From NCBI GenBank assembly GCA_024220525.1, contig JAMYWO010000187.1, forward strand, positions 1 to 15,171: DNA of 15,171 nt. Reading direction: 5' to 3'. Numbering within the stretch: position 1 is the stretch's first letter; the number at the start of each line of letters is the position of its first letter. Below, one piece after another: positions 1-9,491 of this stretch. Below the pieces are notes generated by a model. The model had not been told where the DNA came from. It searched no databases and saw only the letters and a list, made by a program, of their open reading frames with translations. This stretch comes from Cochliopodium minus (lineage: Eukaryota > Discosea > Himatismenida > Cochliopodiidae). The position numbers and the translations under genes are program-made.

Positions 1-1773
1 GAATACCAAGACGCTTTCTTAAAGAAACTAATAATTGTTCCACTTGAGTGTCGGAGGTCAAACCACACATCTCAAAGTTTCCATCCTCCAAAAAGACTTT
101 GACGTAGGTGGGAGCTTTGTACGTGGCGGATCTTTTTCGGGGAGTTTTGTTGTCTGATTTGATGAGGCCGTTGTCTTTGCTGAGCCCGAAATCTGCAAGT
201 TTTAAATGTCCGTCACTCGAAATCAAAAAATTGTCTGGTTTTAAATCCCTAAAAAAAAGTATTTTAATAAAATTTTAAAAAATGAAAAAATAAAAATAAA
301 AAAAGTAAAATAAAAATAAAAATAAAAAGAAATTTTAAAAATAAAAAAAACAATAAAAATAAAAATAAAAATAAAAATATAAAATATAAAAAATGAAATC
401 ATAAAATTATAAAGAAACAAAAATAAATGAAAAATTATAAAAAAAGAAAATAAAAAAAATTCTAAAAATGAAAAGAAATTTAAAAAATAAAAAACTAAAC
501 ATTAAAAAATGAAACTAGATTTAAATTTAAAATTAAAAATAAAATAATGTTGATTTTTGCTTTTACCTATGGACAAAACCAAATATGTGTAGAGAATTTA
601 CTGCCATGATCATTTCTGCACAATAGAAACGAGCGAAATTCTCGTGGAGTTCTAAATTGTCTATCAAGCTCCTAAGATCTCCACCAGAACAAAATTGCTA
701 ATCAATCGAACAAAAAAATAAAAATAAAAATAAGATTAAAAAATGAAAAAAATAAAAAAAAAGTCAATTAATAAAATAACAGAAAATGAACGAAAAAAGT
801 AAAATAAAAAAATAAATCAAAAACCAAAATCAAAATCAAAAATAAAAAATAAAAAAAAAAATTAATAAAATCAAAATCAAAATAACAAAATTAAAATAAC
901 AAAAAAAAAAATAAATCCAAAAAAATGAATGAAAAAAGTAAAATAAAAAAACAAAAAAAAGTTTACCATTGCCAAAAATAAATAATTGTTGGTGGAGAAA
1001 CTGTAGTTGAGCCTGACAATCCAATTGGAGTCGTCCTCCGATGCCTGCTGCAAAACCTCGGCCTCCGTCTTGATACTCCTGACCTGATTGCTTTCCACAA
1101 TGAACTGTTTGGACATCCTCTTAATGGCATATACGTTATTGGTCGAGATCTCTTTCGCCAAAAAGACTTCTCCGTATGCACCTCTTCCTAACAAAGATTT
1201 GATCTCAAAATCCCCGACTGTACGGATGCGTCCTTTCTTTTTGATGTTTTTGTCGTCTTTGATGGAGCGGCGGGGTGAGGTGAGGAAGAGTCCGAACCCT
1301 TTGCTGTCTCTGCGCTTGTGTCCCATCACCTTCTTCTCCACTTTCTTTTTCTCTTTCTGTTGCTGGTCTTTCACCTCCTTTAAGCTCTTCTCGAGCATGA
1401 TGTTCTGTTTGGAGACCACCTTTGTCAAGTTTTTTATCTTTCCTATTTCGACCTAACCACAAACAAAAAAAAAATTCATGTTAAAAATTAAAACAAATTC
1501 TTTTTTTTATTCATTTGAATAAAAGAACATATCCAATTCGGAATTGGATTTATGAATTATTTTTTTGAATTGGATTTAAAATTTCTTATTTTGGAAAAAT
1601 ATTATAATATTTATATTTATTTGGAGGATTTCTTAATTTCAAAAATAATTCACCTTCAAATGCTCATTTTCTGATCTCAGAACTTGATTTTGTTTCTTCA
1701 AAGAATCACGATCAGAATCGCTCTCCTTCAGTAATCCAAGCAACAAAGAGATTTGATCAGCCAATTTTGTCAT
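1..1773 (-). CDS. NDR-like AGC serine/threonine kinase, partial, with ubiquitin-like insert
   Basis: Exons by GT-AG joining with matching phase: 1773-1654, 1452-967, 697-567 and 248-1 (off the left edge), giving 328 residues. Residues 1-80 are a charged, probably coiled-coil stretch, followed by a basic linker. The kinase domain starts near 122: glycine loop GRGAYGEV (129-136), AIK lysine 151, alpha-C glutamate near 170, HRDLKPDN from 245, and DFG 265-267. The lobe resembles NDR/LATS kinases, which act in Hippo/MOR-type control of morphology and division. After DFGLSK a basic segment is followed by [11 protein letters not shown]...LRKRLGI, which looks like an RA/RBD or FERM-type ubiquitin fold rather than the expected activation segment. 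The rest of the kinase, if present, lies outside the window. The family call is solid. The ATG at 1773 is uncertain, because the reading frame stays open to an acceptor at 1790-1789 that could join an upstream exon (2758-2309). Confidence 0.88.
249..566 (-). other. intron of the kinase gene, AT-rich
   Basis: This 318-nt GT-AG intron interrupts the HRD arginine codon (AG|G) between VH and DLKPDN. Apart from its ends it is almost wholly low-complexity, with runs of AAAAATAAAAAT on the plus strand, so it is T-rich in the transcript. No gene or structured element was seen in it. Confidence 0.85.
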
Positions 1774-1788
1774 TTTGGATTTGATTCT

Positions 1789-2308
1789 CTTTTAAAAATT
1801 AAAGATTTATTTGAAAATAGATGCCCAAATAAAGAAATTGAATAATAAAAATGAAAAAAAAAAAAATATTTCAGAATAAAATATTATGTTGGTTTTAATC
1901 AATTAAATAAGCTTTTTGGATGAAAATTCTTTGTGAGAATTAAATGAGAACTATTCATACAGCCAAATAATTCTCATTAGAATGCGAATCAGATAAAAAA
2001 TAATTTTAATTGTAAATTGAAAAATTATTAAATATTCATTGAGCAATTTAATTTATTTCTCCGCGTTTTAATAACAAAATAATAAAAAAAAATATTTGGG
2101 GCTAATGTATTCAATTTTGATCAATTTTATATATCTCTACTTTAATTTTTGAAATTGATCATTAGTTTTATATTATCAATGTATTTGTTGATCTTATTTT
2201 CGATCATTTTTTGATAAATGGGAGAATATGTTTATATATTATTTAATGTGATTTTGATTGGAGAAAATTGTTCACTATGAATCCAAAAATTTAGAATATT
2301 TTTCTTAC
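1789..2308 (-). other. probable intron between N-terminal exon and kinase exons
   Basis: This AT-rich stretch has no convincing coding frame. It begins (minus strand) with GTAAGA and ends with AAAAG, with a T-rich stretch of transcript upstream of the acceptor. If the two coding parts are separate genes, it is an intergenic region holding the kinase promoter. Confidence 0.5.
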
Positions 2309-2758
2309 CTCATTGGGAGAAGCTGTATTATTTTGATCACTTTCAATATCTTCCTCCATGGATACAGAATTGTGATCATTATCCAAATGCAATCCAATCT
2401 CCTTCAACTTTTCGACCATCTCAGAAGAAAAGGGATCATCAGTAGAAGATTTCTTTTTGAATAAAGAAGTAACCAAATTGCCCTTTCTTAAAGATCCTCT
2501 ATCATTTCTCATTTTGATCGATATTCTGCTTCCATTATTGACTTTTGGACTGGGCAATGGTTCTGTAGGTTTTACTTTGTTCAATAATTCGATTTTTAAT
2601 CTCAAATAATCCTTCTCTATCGTCTCCATCCCCTTATTATTGCTATCCCTCCTTTTCTTCAAGGTAATATTTTTGGGTGTATCTAAAAGCAAATTATTGC
2701 CCGTTGTTTTTAATTTGAATTCTTCTGATGGTTCCTCTCTTGGTGAACCAGAATCCAT
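2309..2758 (-). CDS. basic Ser-rich protein, probably first exon of the kinase gene
   Basis: ATG at 2758 opens 150 codons with no recognisable fold. The protein is rich in Lys, Ser, Asn and Glu and carries SPR, SPK and RRDS-type sites that could be phosphorylated. The frame ends at ASPNE with a strong GTAAGA donor at 2308, in phase 0. The reading beyond (VRKIF, then stop) is intronic. The only coding sequence downstream on this strand is the kinase. An acceptor at 1790-1789 opens a phase-0 exon reading RIKSK before the kinase ATG, and a stop lies just upstream of that acceptor, as expected for an exon edge. I therefore infer a 520-nt intron (1789-2308) joining this exon to the kinase, adding about 155 disordered residues. 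The alternative is a separate small gene with an unseen short last exon. Confidence 0.6.
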
Positions 2759-3024
2759 TGTTATCTTTTTTGATTGAAAGGGATATTCAATGAAATTAAT
2801 TTAATTTCAATATAGCAAAAATATATTGGAATGGGATTCTTTATATGACCTATCTATCCATAACATTTTCATTTTTCATTCATTTATGCATATATTTTAT
2901 CCTTTGCACCGGATGAATTATTTATTGAGAAAAATATATTATGATTGATATCATTTTAAATATTGCTATGTTTAAGTTAAAGATTACATGAAATATGAAA
3001 TATTAAATATCCACTGATATAAAA

Positions 3025-3276
3025 TTAATAAAATTTTATATTTTCTATTTTCTCTTGTTTATATTTTTCAAATTCATCGATATTATCTTGAGATATTACC
3101 TTTGGAACTGGCATTGATACATTAAATGTTTTAATCTCATCCATCGAATTATTTAAATCCCCATTCTCTTTAACTTTAGGAGATACATAAATCTTCTTAA
3201 AATCGTTCAATTCCAGTATTTGTTCCTTTCTTATCAACCAATTTCTTTTTTGTGTGGTGTTTAAATCATCGCTCAT
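3025..3276 (-). CDS. hypothetical 83-residue protein
   Basis: I do not recognise this protein. It starts at ATG 3276 (MSDDLNTTQ) and stops at TAA 3025, with no GT donor near its end that would suggest a further exon. It is polar and charged, with no signal peptide or membrane segment. The C-terminal part (about residues 62-81, DNIDEFEKYKQEKIENI) looks like a short amphipathic or coiled-coil helix, and the middle carries proline-valine motifs (MPVPKV). It lies between the kinase N-terminal exon and the aspartic protease, all on the minus strand, separated from them by 266 and 475 bp of AT-rich DNA. The codon content is clearly richer and less repetitive than the flanks, which supports a real gene, but no function can be given. 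Confidence 0.5.
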   Translation of the reverse strand: MSDDLNTTQKRNWLIRKEQILELNDFKKIYVSPKVKENGDLNNSMDEIKTFNVSMPVPKVISQDNIDEFEKYKQEKIENIKFY

Positions 3277-3751
3277 TCTTTCTTCCTTTTTCAAATGTGA
3301 AAAACAATAAAAAACTTCAAGAATGAAAGAAAGTAGATAAAGCTATCAACAATCAAGATTTTTTTATTTTATTATTTTTAAATTTTTAATTTTTTATGGA
3401 TCTTTGTGAATAATAAAAAAATTATTTATCCTTTAATATTTCCTTGATTTTTTCAATCATTTTCAAGAAAAATTTTTAAAAAAAGGAACGATTCATAGTA
3501 TCACTGATTAGAAGCTTCATTTTTCAGATCTTAATTTAAAATTGAAAATAATTTAAATTTTGATTAAAAAAAAAAATTCAAAAAACGTAGGAATTAAAAA
3601 GAGGCATCCATGAAGATCACCCAAGAAAAGAAAAGAAAGAATACATCAATATTGTTTACAAAAATTTAAATAGATAATTCCTTTTTAATAACAAAAAAAC
3701 CAAGTACGAAGGATATATAGTTGCCGAACACTCCCGAAATATAAGAAAGAA
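3277..3751. other. intergenic region, AT-rich
   Basis: These 475 bp lie between the small minus-strand gene and the end of the aspartic protease. They would hold the small gene's promoter and the protease 3' UTR. No coding frame, RNA gene or clear repeat was seen. Confidence 0.6.
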
Positions 3752-5305
3752 TCACAAATTGAGATTTTGAAGTTGCAATTGTTGATATCTCTCTCGCTTA
3801 GTTTTGATGTATATAATAAGAAACATGGAAGAAGCACCCAAAACAACAACACCAAGGGATAATCCAATGCCCAAGTAAGTGAGGGGACTAGAAGCAGTGG
3901 GAGGGATATTGCCGCCACAATTCTTTGAATTAGAAATGCCGATGATGCTGTTCTCACGATCGAAAACAATATAAAAGGATCTCATAAAGGTATCACCAAG
4001 AATGATTTGATCGATCCCATCAACAGCAGCGATACCAAATTGACCACAAAAATCAAAGCCAGAGCCAGGAGTATTGAAATAGATGAAGAGATTTCTGGGG
4101 TTGATGGTGACCTCGAAGACACTCCCATCTGAGATCCCTCTGAACTGGAACTTGAGATCAGGAAGTTTGGCAAAGACATTCCTATCGAAATGGGTGCAGT
4201 TGATAGGTGAGATGTCGAAAATGTTGCCCTGATCACATAGAAAAGGTTTGAGAACACTATCTTTGCACAGATTTCTTAATTTGGTCACTATTTGAGTATA
4301 TATTGTTTTTGGAACGATGATTTGTGATGTTCCACTGTCTATGTAGGTATCATATTTGGCGGTATTGATGATGAGAGAATCTTCATAATTTGCGATTTGA
4401 ATCATGTTCATTTGTACAGTATAGTAACCCTTTTTGACGATAGGTGTGTACATTATATCTCCCACATGATAATCTGAATCCACTCCACCCAACAAAAAAG
4501 ATCCACCCTTATATCCCATGCAGATAGAGAACATATCCCTCAAATTCAAATTTAGTGTGATTTGTGATAGAAAACTTGGCAAATTATTATCATCTATTGA
4601 TCCATAAGACAGTCCAAGCACTCCATCTGTTTGATTCGATGCGAAATTTCCATTATAATCATTATTTATTGCTCCGAAATAGATTTGTGATGAAAAATTT
4701 GAAAAATGAATGTAATCACTCATCACTACTCCTTCCACATGTGTATTATCTGCATATGTTAATGATAACTTGCATTGTTGACTATTTTTACATGATCCAC
4801 ATCCTGTCAAATTCTGACAAGTATCTTTTATTATTGTGGAGGATTCATCAGGCATAAATGTATTATTTGATAAGCATGGCTTTCTATAATTATAGAATAT
4901 TGTGAGTTATAATATAAATTTTCCATTAATGCCATTAATTTGAAAATATATTTTTATTAAAAGATTATAGAATGGAATAGATCAAAGATCATCTTTTTGG
5001 AAACAATATATTAATTTAATTAGCCTTGTTCCAAACGATTTTGAATATTTTAGTTTAATTTACCCATCATATTTACATCCTTGTGACACTAAAGCTAAAT
5101 TTGAACTTCCTGTATCTAAAGCAAGATGCATTGTTTGTGGTGGTGTTCCCAATCCCATTGATACTATATAAAATCCATCTGTTATTCCTCCTGTCAAAGA
5201 GATTGGTGAATTTTTCTTTTGTATTCTTTTCACTTCAAACAAATGGTATGAATTTGCAAATAATAAATATGATAGAAATAATAAAACTATTATTTTGTGT
5301 TTCAT
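3752..5305 (-). CDS. secreted, membrane-anchored pepsin-type aspartic protease (family A1)
   Basis: Two exons, 5305-5064 and 4883-3752, are joined in a glycine codon (GG|A) across a 180-nt intron, giving 457 residues. ATG 5305 is chosen because it begins a clear signal peptide (MKHKIIVLLFLSYLLFA). The two catalytic aspartates are visible in DTGSS (Asp64) and DSGTS (Asp263), with a flap-like YADNTHVEG near 124-132 and Cys-rich loops around 84-120 that probably form disulfides. Near the C-terminus (about 416-440) a hydrophobic helix is followed by the basic tail KTKRERYQQ, giving a type I topology like yapsins or BACE. The expected role is proteolysis in the secretory, lysosomal or cell-surface compartment. 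The substrate is unknown. The gene is divergent from VPS45. Confidence 0.93.
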
Positions 5306-5478
5306 TTGATAGTATCTTCTTTCAAAAATATAATCCTCAATCAATGAAACAATTTTTTTTATTTTTTTCAGCAAATTTTCATTTTCAAATAAAAAATAAT
5401 AAAAAAAAAAGAGAAGGAAGACAAAAGATCATTCAACTTCTGATTCAATTTGAAATAAAACATTTATAGAATTCTCTT
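5306..5478. promoter_or_regulatory. shared divergent promoter region, protease / VPS45
   Basis: Only 173 bp separate the start codons of the minus-strand aspartic protease and the plus-strand VPS45 gene, so the promoters and 5' UTRs of both must lie here. The region is AT-rich with A and T runs. I see no confident TATA box or named motif. Confidence 0.55.
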
Positions 5479-8442
5479 ATGTTGAAATTATCGAAATCTT
5501 ATATTAACAAAATGTTTGAATGTTCAAACGAAATGAAAGTATTTCTTTTGGATAAAAATACCACCAAGATAATCAGTCTTATTGTTACAATGATGAAGGC
5601 AATAGAACAAGATATTTATTTAATTCAATCAATTGAAAATGCAAGAGAATTCATGCCCTTCATGAAATGCATTTTATTCGTTCATCCATCCTCGATGGAA
5701 TATGTTTTGAAAGAATTGAGAGATCCAAGATATGGAGAATATTATCTCTTCTTTTCAGACATGTTGAATTTTGAGATGATTGAACAAATAGCAGAAAGTG
5801 ATACTCAAGAAGTGGTTAGAAAAGTGGAGGTAAAAATCATTTTTTATTTCATGGAATATGATACATTTAAATCATGGATATGATTCATATAAATCATCCA
5901 TATCTTTAATAATCGAATTTAAAACATTATACATCCTTTTTATCTCTTTGATATATTAAATCACAGTTTAAAAAAAGAATATATTTATTTGATAATGGGA
6001 ATCAATTTCATAATGCAATCATATAAAATAGGGATAGGGAAATGATATTGATATATGATCCAATAAACAAATTATTCTATTTGATATCATCTTGAATAAA
6101 TTTACCATCTTTATTCATTCCTTTATAAAAATAGGAAATATTTCTGGATTATTTTGTGACAAATGATTTCACATTCCATCTGAATATCCCATCAGTATTG
6201 CACACAGAAAACAAAGCCTACCAAGAAATGCAAAGCAAGATAATATCCTCACTGACCTCCTTCCTAGTGTCCATCAAAGCCAAACCAGTGATAAGATACT
6301 CCGACAAATCCAGCCTGACATATGATTTGGCCTCAAAATTAAGCATAATGATGGAGAAATTGGAAAAGAAAAAGCTATTGGTGCAAGCGAGCACTCATCC
6401 ACTGATCATCATCATGGATCGCAAAGAGGATCCTGTCACCCCTTTGCTGATCCCTTGGACTTATCAGTCAATGTTGCATGAGGAGATCGGCATCTCCAAC
6501 AACAAGATCAAGAGGGGAAATACTGAGATTATGTTGAATGTTGATCAAGATGATGTTTTCAAGGAGATCATTTATCAAACTTTAATCGATATTGGTAAAA
6601 AAAAAAAATAAAAAACTTTTTTTTCACGAAGAAATTTTAAAAAAGAAATAAAATTTGAGATCAAAAAAATTAAAAATATTTTAATTTATGAAACTTTTTA
6701 AAAAAAATATTTTATAAAAGAATTTGCTTTATAAATTTAAAAATAATGATAGAATATAAAATGAAAATAAAAAAAATAAATAAACAAAAAAAAATTTAAA
6801 AATGAAAAAATGAAACAAATAAAAAATAAATAAAAAAATAAAAAAATAAAAATAAAATTTGTTTAAAGTTTACGAAATAAAAATATTTTTTTGTATTACA
6901 GGAAATACGCTTTCCAAAAAAGCCAAAGAATTACAAATAGAAGAACAAAGGCTTAAAGTGATGAACACAAATGAGGAGATCAAAGAATCTCTTTTCGGTT
7001 CGACTTTATACGCCAAAAAGAAGGAAAACATCACCAAACACATCAATTTGAACTCTGAGCTTTCAAACGCCATTAAAAATAAAAGTTATTTCGATTTGTC
7101 CGAAATTCAACAAGATCTTTCAACACAACAAAATCACAGTTTTGCTCTTTCTGTAAAAAAATATATATATATTTTGATTTTTTAAATTTACTTATTCATT
7201 TTCATTTTTCTTTTCATTTTTTTCGAATTATTTAATTTTATTTTTATTTTTATTTTATTACTATTAAATTTTTGTTCAAAATTTTGTTTAAATGTATCTA
7301 AAAAGATTTAATTTTTTTTTTTTGGAATCTAAAAATGTAAACAAAAACTTTTTTTTATTTTTTATATTTTAAATTTTTTATTTTTATTATTATTTATATC
7401 ATTTTTTTTTTAATTTTTAACTTTTTTAATTTTATTTTATTTTCATTATTTTTTTTCTAATTTTTTTTATTTTTAATTTTTTTTTTATTTTGGTTTTAAT
7501 TTTATATTATTTTCATTTATATTTTGGGGTTTTTTTTGGGAATAATCTGATTCCATTTAATTTATTTTCTTCCATAAATTAATTAAAGTTTTTTAATATT
7601 TTTTTTGATAAAAAAAAAAAATATTTAGAACGTATTAAAAGCAGTAAAGAATAAAACTTATTCGGAAATAGAAAGAATAAAACTTTTGATTTTGTACAAC
7701 CTGAGATACGAAGAAGAAAAGGGAAACCCAGTCGCCAACATCGCCGAGGATCTCATCAAAAGCGGCTTTGATCCAAACCTTGTCAGACTCATTTCTAAAA
7801 CTGCTGCTTATGCTGGGACCAAAAAGAGAACAGGTGATCTTTTTGATAACAAAAACAAGGTCACTCTTCAAAAAATACGTAACTATCTTTTTTTTTTTTT
7901 ATTTTTTAATTTTAAATTATTTTCTATTATTTAATTTATTTATCAAAAAATAATCATTTTTTATTTTTTTTTCATTCTTTATTTTTTTTTTATTTTTTAC
8001 TTTTATTATGTTTTACTTTTAATTAAATGTCCTTCATATTTTTTTATTTTTCTTGTTTAATTTTTCGATTGTTTTTATAAAAATTGTTTGAATTAATTTA
8101 TTTCTTCTTTTTCTTCAAAAAAAAAAAAAAGGTAAAACAATGTTTGTCAAGGAGGAAGTAGAAAGCATGTACCTCCTCCACAAACCCCTCATCGAAAAAA
8201 TCCTTAACCTCGTCTCAAAATCGCAGCTTCCCGAACAAGACTTTCCCTACATTGGAAAAAACAACTTTTATCCTTCTCCAAAGGTGATCGTCATCTTTGT
8301 AGTTGGTGGCATCACTTATGAGGAGGAGAGGTTCGTCCACCTTTTCAACAAAGCCAATCCCAAGACCCGTGTTTTTCTTGGTGGAACTTGTTTTCATAAT
8401 TCCTCTTCTTTTTTGTCTGAGATGGAGAAGATTCCTGTCTGA
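5479..8442 (+). CDS. VPS45: VPS45-like Sec1/Munc18 (SM) protein
   Basis: Five exons with consistent phases: 5479-5829, 6135-6594, 6902-7152, 7629-7878 and 8132-8442, giving 540 residues, close to the usual SM size of about 570. SM proteins clasp syntaxin-type SNAREs. VPS45 works at the trans-Golgi and early endosome with Tlg2/syntaxin-16. Recognisable VPS45 stretches in order are: YINKMFECS...MKVFLLDKNTT at the N-terminus; ELRDPRYGEYYLFFSD; SDTQEVVRKVE joined to the second exon's LDYFVTNDF; IIIMDRKEDPVTPLL WTYQSMLHE (the diagnostic central motif); ILYNLRYE; and near the C-terminus IVIFVVGGITYEE with FLGGT.FHN. No core segment is missing. The VPS45 assignment over VPS33 or Sly1 rests on the N-terminal and C-terminal motifs. 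Confidence 0.93.
5830..6134 (+). other. VPS45 intron 1
   Basis: A 305-nt GTAAAA...ATAG intron in phase 0. It is AT-rich but less repetitive than the other VPS45 introns. No coding content was seen. Confidence 0.85.
6595..6901 (+). other. VPS45 intron 2, A-rich on the sense strand
   Basis: A 307-nt intron from GTAAAAAAA to TATTACAG in phase 1, splitting a glycine codon (G|GA). Unlike introns 3 and 4 it is strongly A-rich in the transcript, with AAATAAAAA repeats. Confidence 0.88.
7153..7628 (+). other. VPS45 intron 3, T-rich
   Basis: A 476-nt intron from GTAAAAAAA to ATATTTAG in phase 0, joining FALS to NVLKAVKN. It is made of long T tracts (TTTTTATTTT). No gene was seen within it. Confidence 0.85.
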
Positions 8443-8993
8443 AAATTAATCATTAAAAATTAATTTAAAAAATTTTTTTTTCATTTGTTTTAGACATGTC
8501 CAAATATTACAACTTTGTTAGCGGATTTAAAGTTTTTACTTACAAATTTTAAACTGTTGTAATATTTTTGGACATCCCTACATTTGTTTCAATAAAACTT
8601 TTGGTTTTAAATTGTTTAAATTTTTTTTCACATTTCTTTTGGAGTTTATAAAAAACAAACTTGAGGTTAATGGGAATATATCTTTTAAAAGAAAATTTTT
8701 TATTGAACTAAATCGAACAAACAATGAAAATCCAAATTTTATAATTTTTTTTTTTTTGATAATTTAATAATTTATTGAAGGAAATGAATTAAATTTTAAA
8801 AGATCAATTTTAATATAATCAATTATCACTATTTTTTTCGGTTGTGGCAAAGTGTTCCCTATATAGCGGAAAAGGATAAATGGATTCCCCCAAGAATTCA
8901 TCAAAATAATAAAAAATATCTCAATATTTTTTCGAAGTTCATTTTTTAAACAAAAAAATTGAAATTGAAATTAAATATACTCAAACAAATTTC
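8443..8993. other. intergenic region, holds a MITE-like element
   Basis: These 551 bp lie between the VPS45 stop and the F-box-like gene. Apart from the inverted-repeat element at 8491-8580, the region is AT-rich with T runs and no coding frame. It should hold the VPS45 3' UTR on the left and the promoter of the next gene on the right. Confidence 0.6.
8491..8580. mobile_element. MITE-like inverted-repeat element with TA flanks
   Basis: The left arm ATGTCCAAATATTACAAC (8496-8513) and the right arm GTTGTAATATTTTTGGACAT (8556-8575) are inverted copies differing only by two A residues. Each arm is preceded by three bases and a TA dinucleotide (8491-8492 and 8579-8580), giving an 86-bp body between TA duplications. 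That matches the terminal-repeat and target style of Tc1/mariner-derived MITEs. The inner 42 bp has no coding content. A long RNA hairpin in the VPS45 3' flank is the other reading. A mobile origin is an inference until further copies are found. Confidence 0.5.
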
Positions 8994-9491
8994 ATGTCAA
9001 CAATTGATTTAGAAGGAGAAACAATGGATTTTATTTTTTTACTTCCCAAATATATCTGTTTCAAAATTTTCGAATATACTTTCAATCTAGACCTCTTGCA
9101 AAAAAAGGAGCACATCCACTCGCCACTTAATCTGATCATAATGGAGAAGAGTACATATGAGGAGATAAAAAGAAAAGAGAAAGAATTTTCCGACAAAATA
9201 ATCGAACTGAACAAGATGAGGCTCATATGTCATAAATGGAATCAATTTATTGCAAATGAAAACTTTTGGGAACGTATCTTTTATAATTTCAAAGATTATG
9301 ATGTGGATATCAAATTTAATGAGAAGATGCCCACCTCCCATTATTCATTTGAATCCTTCAAGTTATTTTATCATACCAGGTCGGATATCCTCAACAAGAA
9401 AATTGAACAATACGAAATAGAGCAGCATTGGGATTGTGGAATAAGAGCATTTCCCCGCGAAGAAGAAAAGAAGGGATGTGGTTTGTTTTAA
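8994..9491 (+). CDS. F-box-like protein with C-terminal CaaX-like motif
   Basis: An intronless frame of 165 residues. The N-terminal half reads as an F-box: LPKYICFKIFEYTFNLDLL (about 17-35), then MRLICHKWNQFIANENFWERIF (about 75-96), matching the family's helix pattern and its conserved C..W...N..W ending. About 40 charged residues are inserted between the two parts. F-box proteins link substrates to SCF ubiquitin ligases through SKP1. No substrate domain (LRR, WD or Kelch) follows, only a short charged tail. The protein ends GCGLF, a possible prenylation box (Cys162) that would place it on membranes. ATG 8994 is chosen as the first in-frame ATG; Met11 is an alternative. The F-box call is by pattern only and is moderately sure. 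Confidence 0.6.
   Translation: MSTIDLEGETMDFIFLLPKYICFKIFEYTFNLDLLQKKEHIHSPLNLIIMEKSTYEEIKRKEKEFSDKIIELNKMRLICHKWNQFIANENFWERIFYNFKDYDVDIKFNEKMPTSHYSFESFKLFYHTRSDILNKKIEQYEIEQHWDCGIRAFPREEEKKGCGLF

Noticed and set aside
300-560. Possible centromere-like or origin AT tract
   Set aside because: It is bounded by precise splice sites in frame with the kinase, so it is an intron; nothing else supports another role.
836-1024. Hydrophobic Phe-rich open frame on the minus strand
   Set aside because: It lies mostly in the T-rich kinase intron; the Phe and Ile runs are just translated T tracts.
1088-1456. 122-codon plus-strand open frame antisense to the kinase exon
   Set aside because: It is the mirror of a strongly conserved kinase exon on the other strand, and its translation resembles no protein.
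3982-4257. 91-codon minus-strand frame inside the aspartic protease
   Set aside because: It is an alternative frame of the protease exon, whose own frame carries the family motifs.
5083-5469. 128-codon plus-strand frame opposite the protease first exon
   Set aside because: It overlaps the signal-peptide exon on the other strand and crosses the divergent promoter; the translation is low-complexity Phe/Leu.
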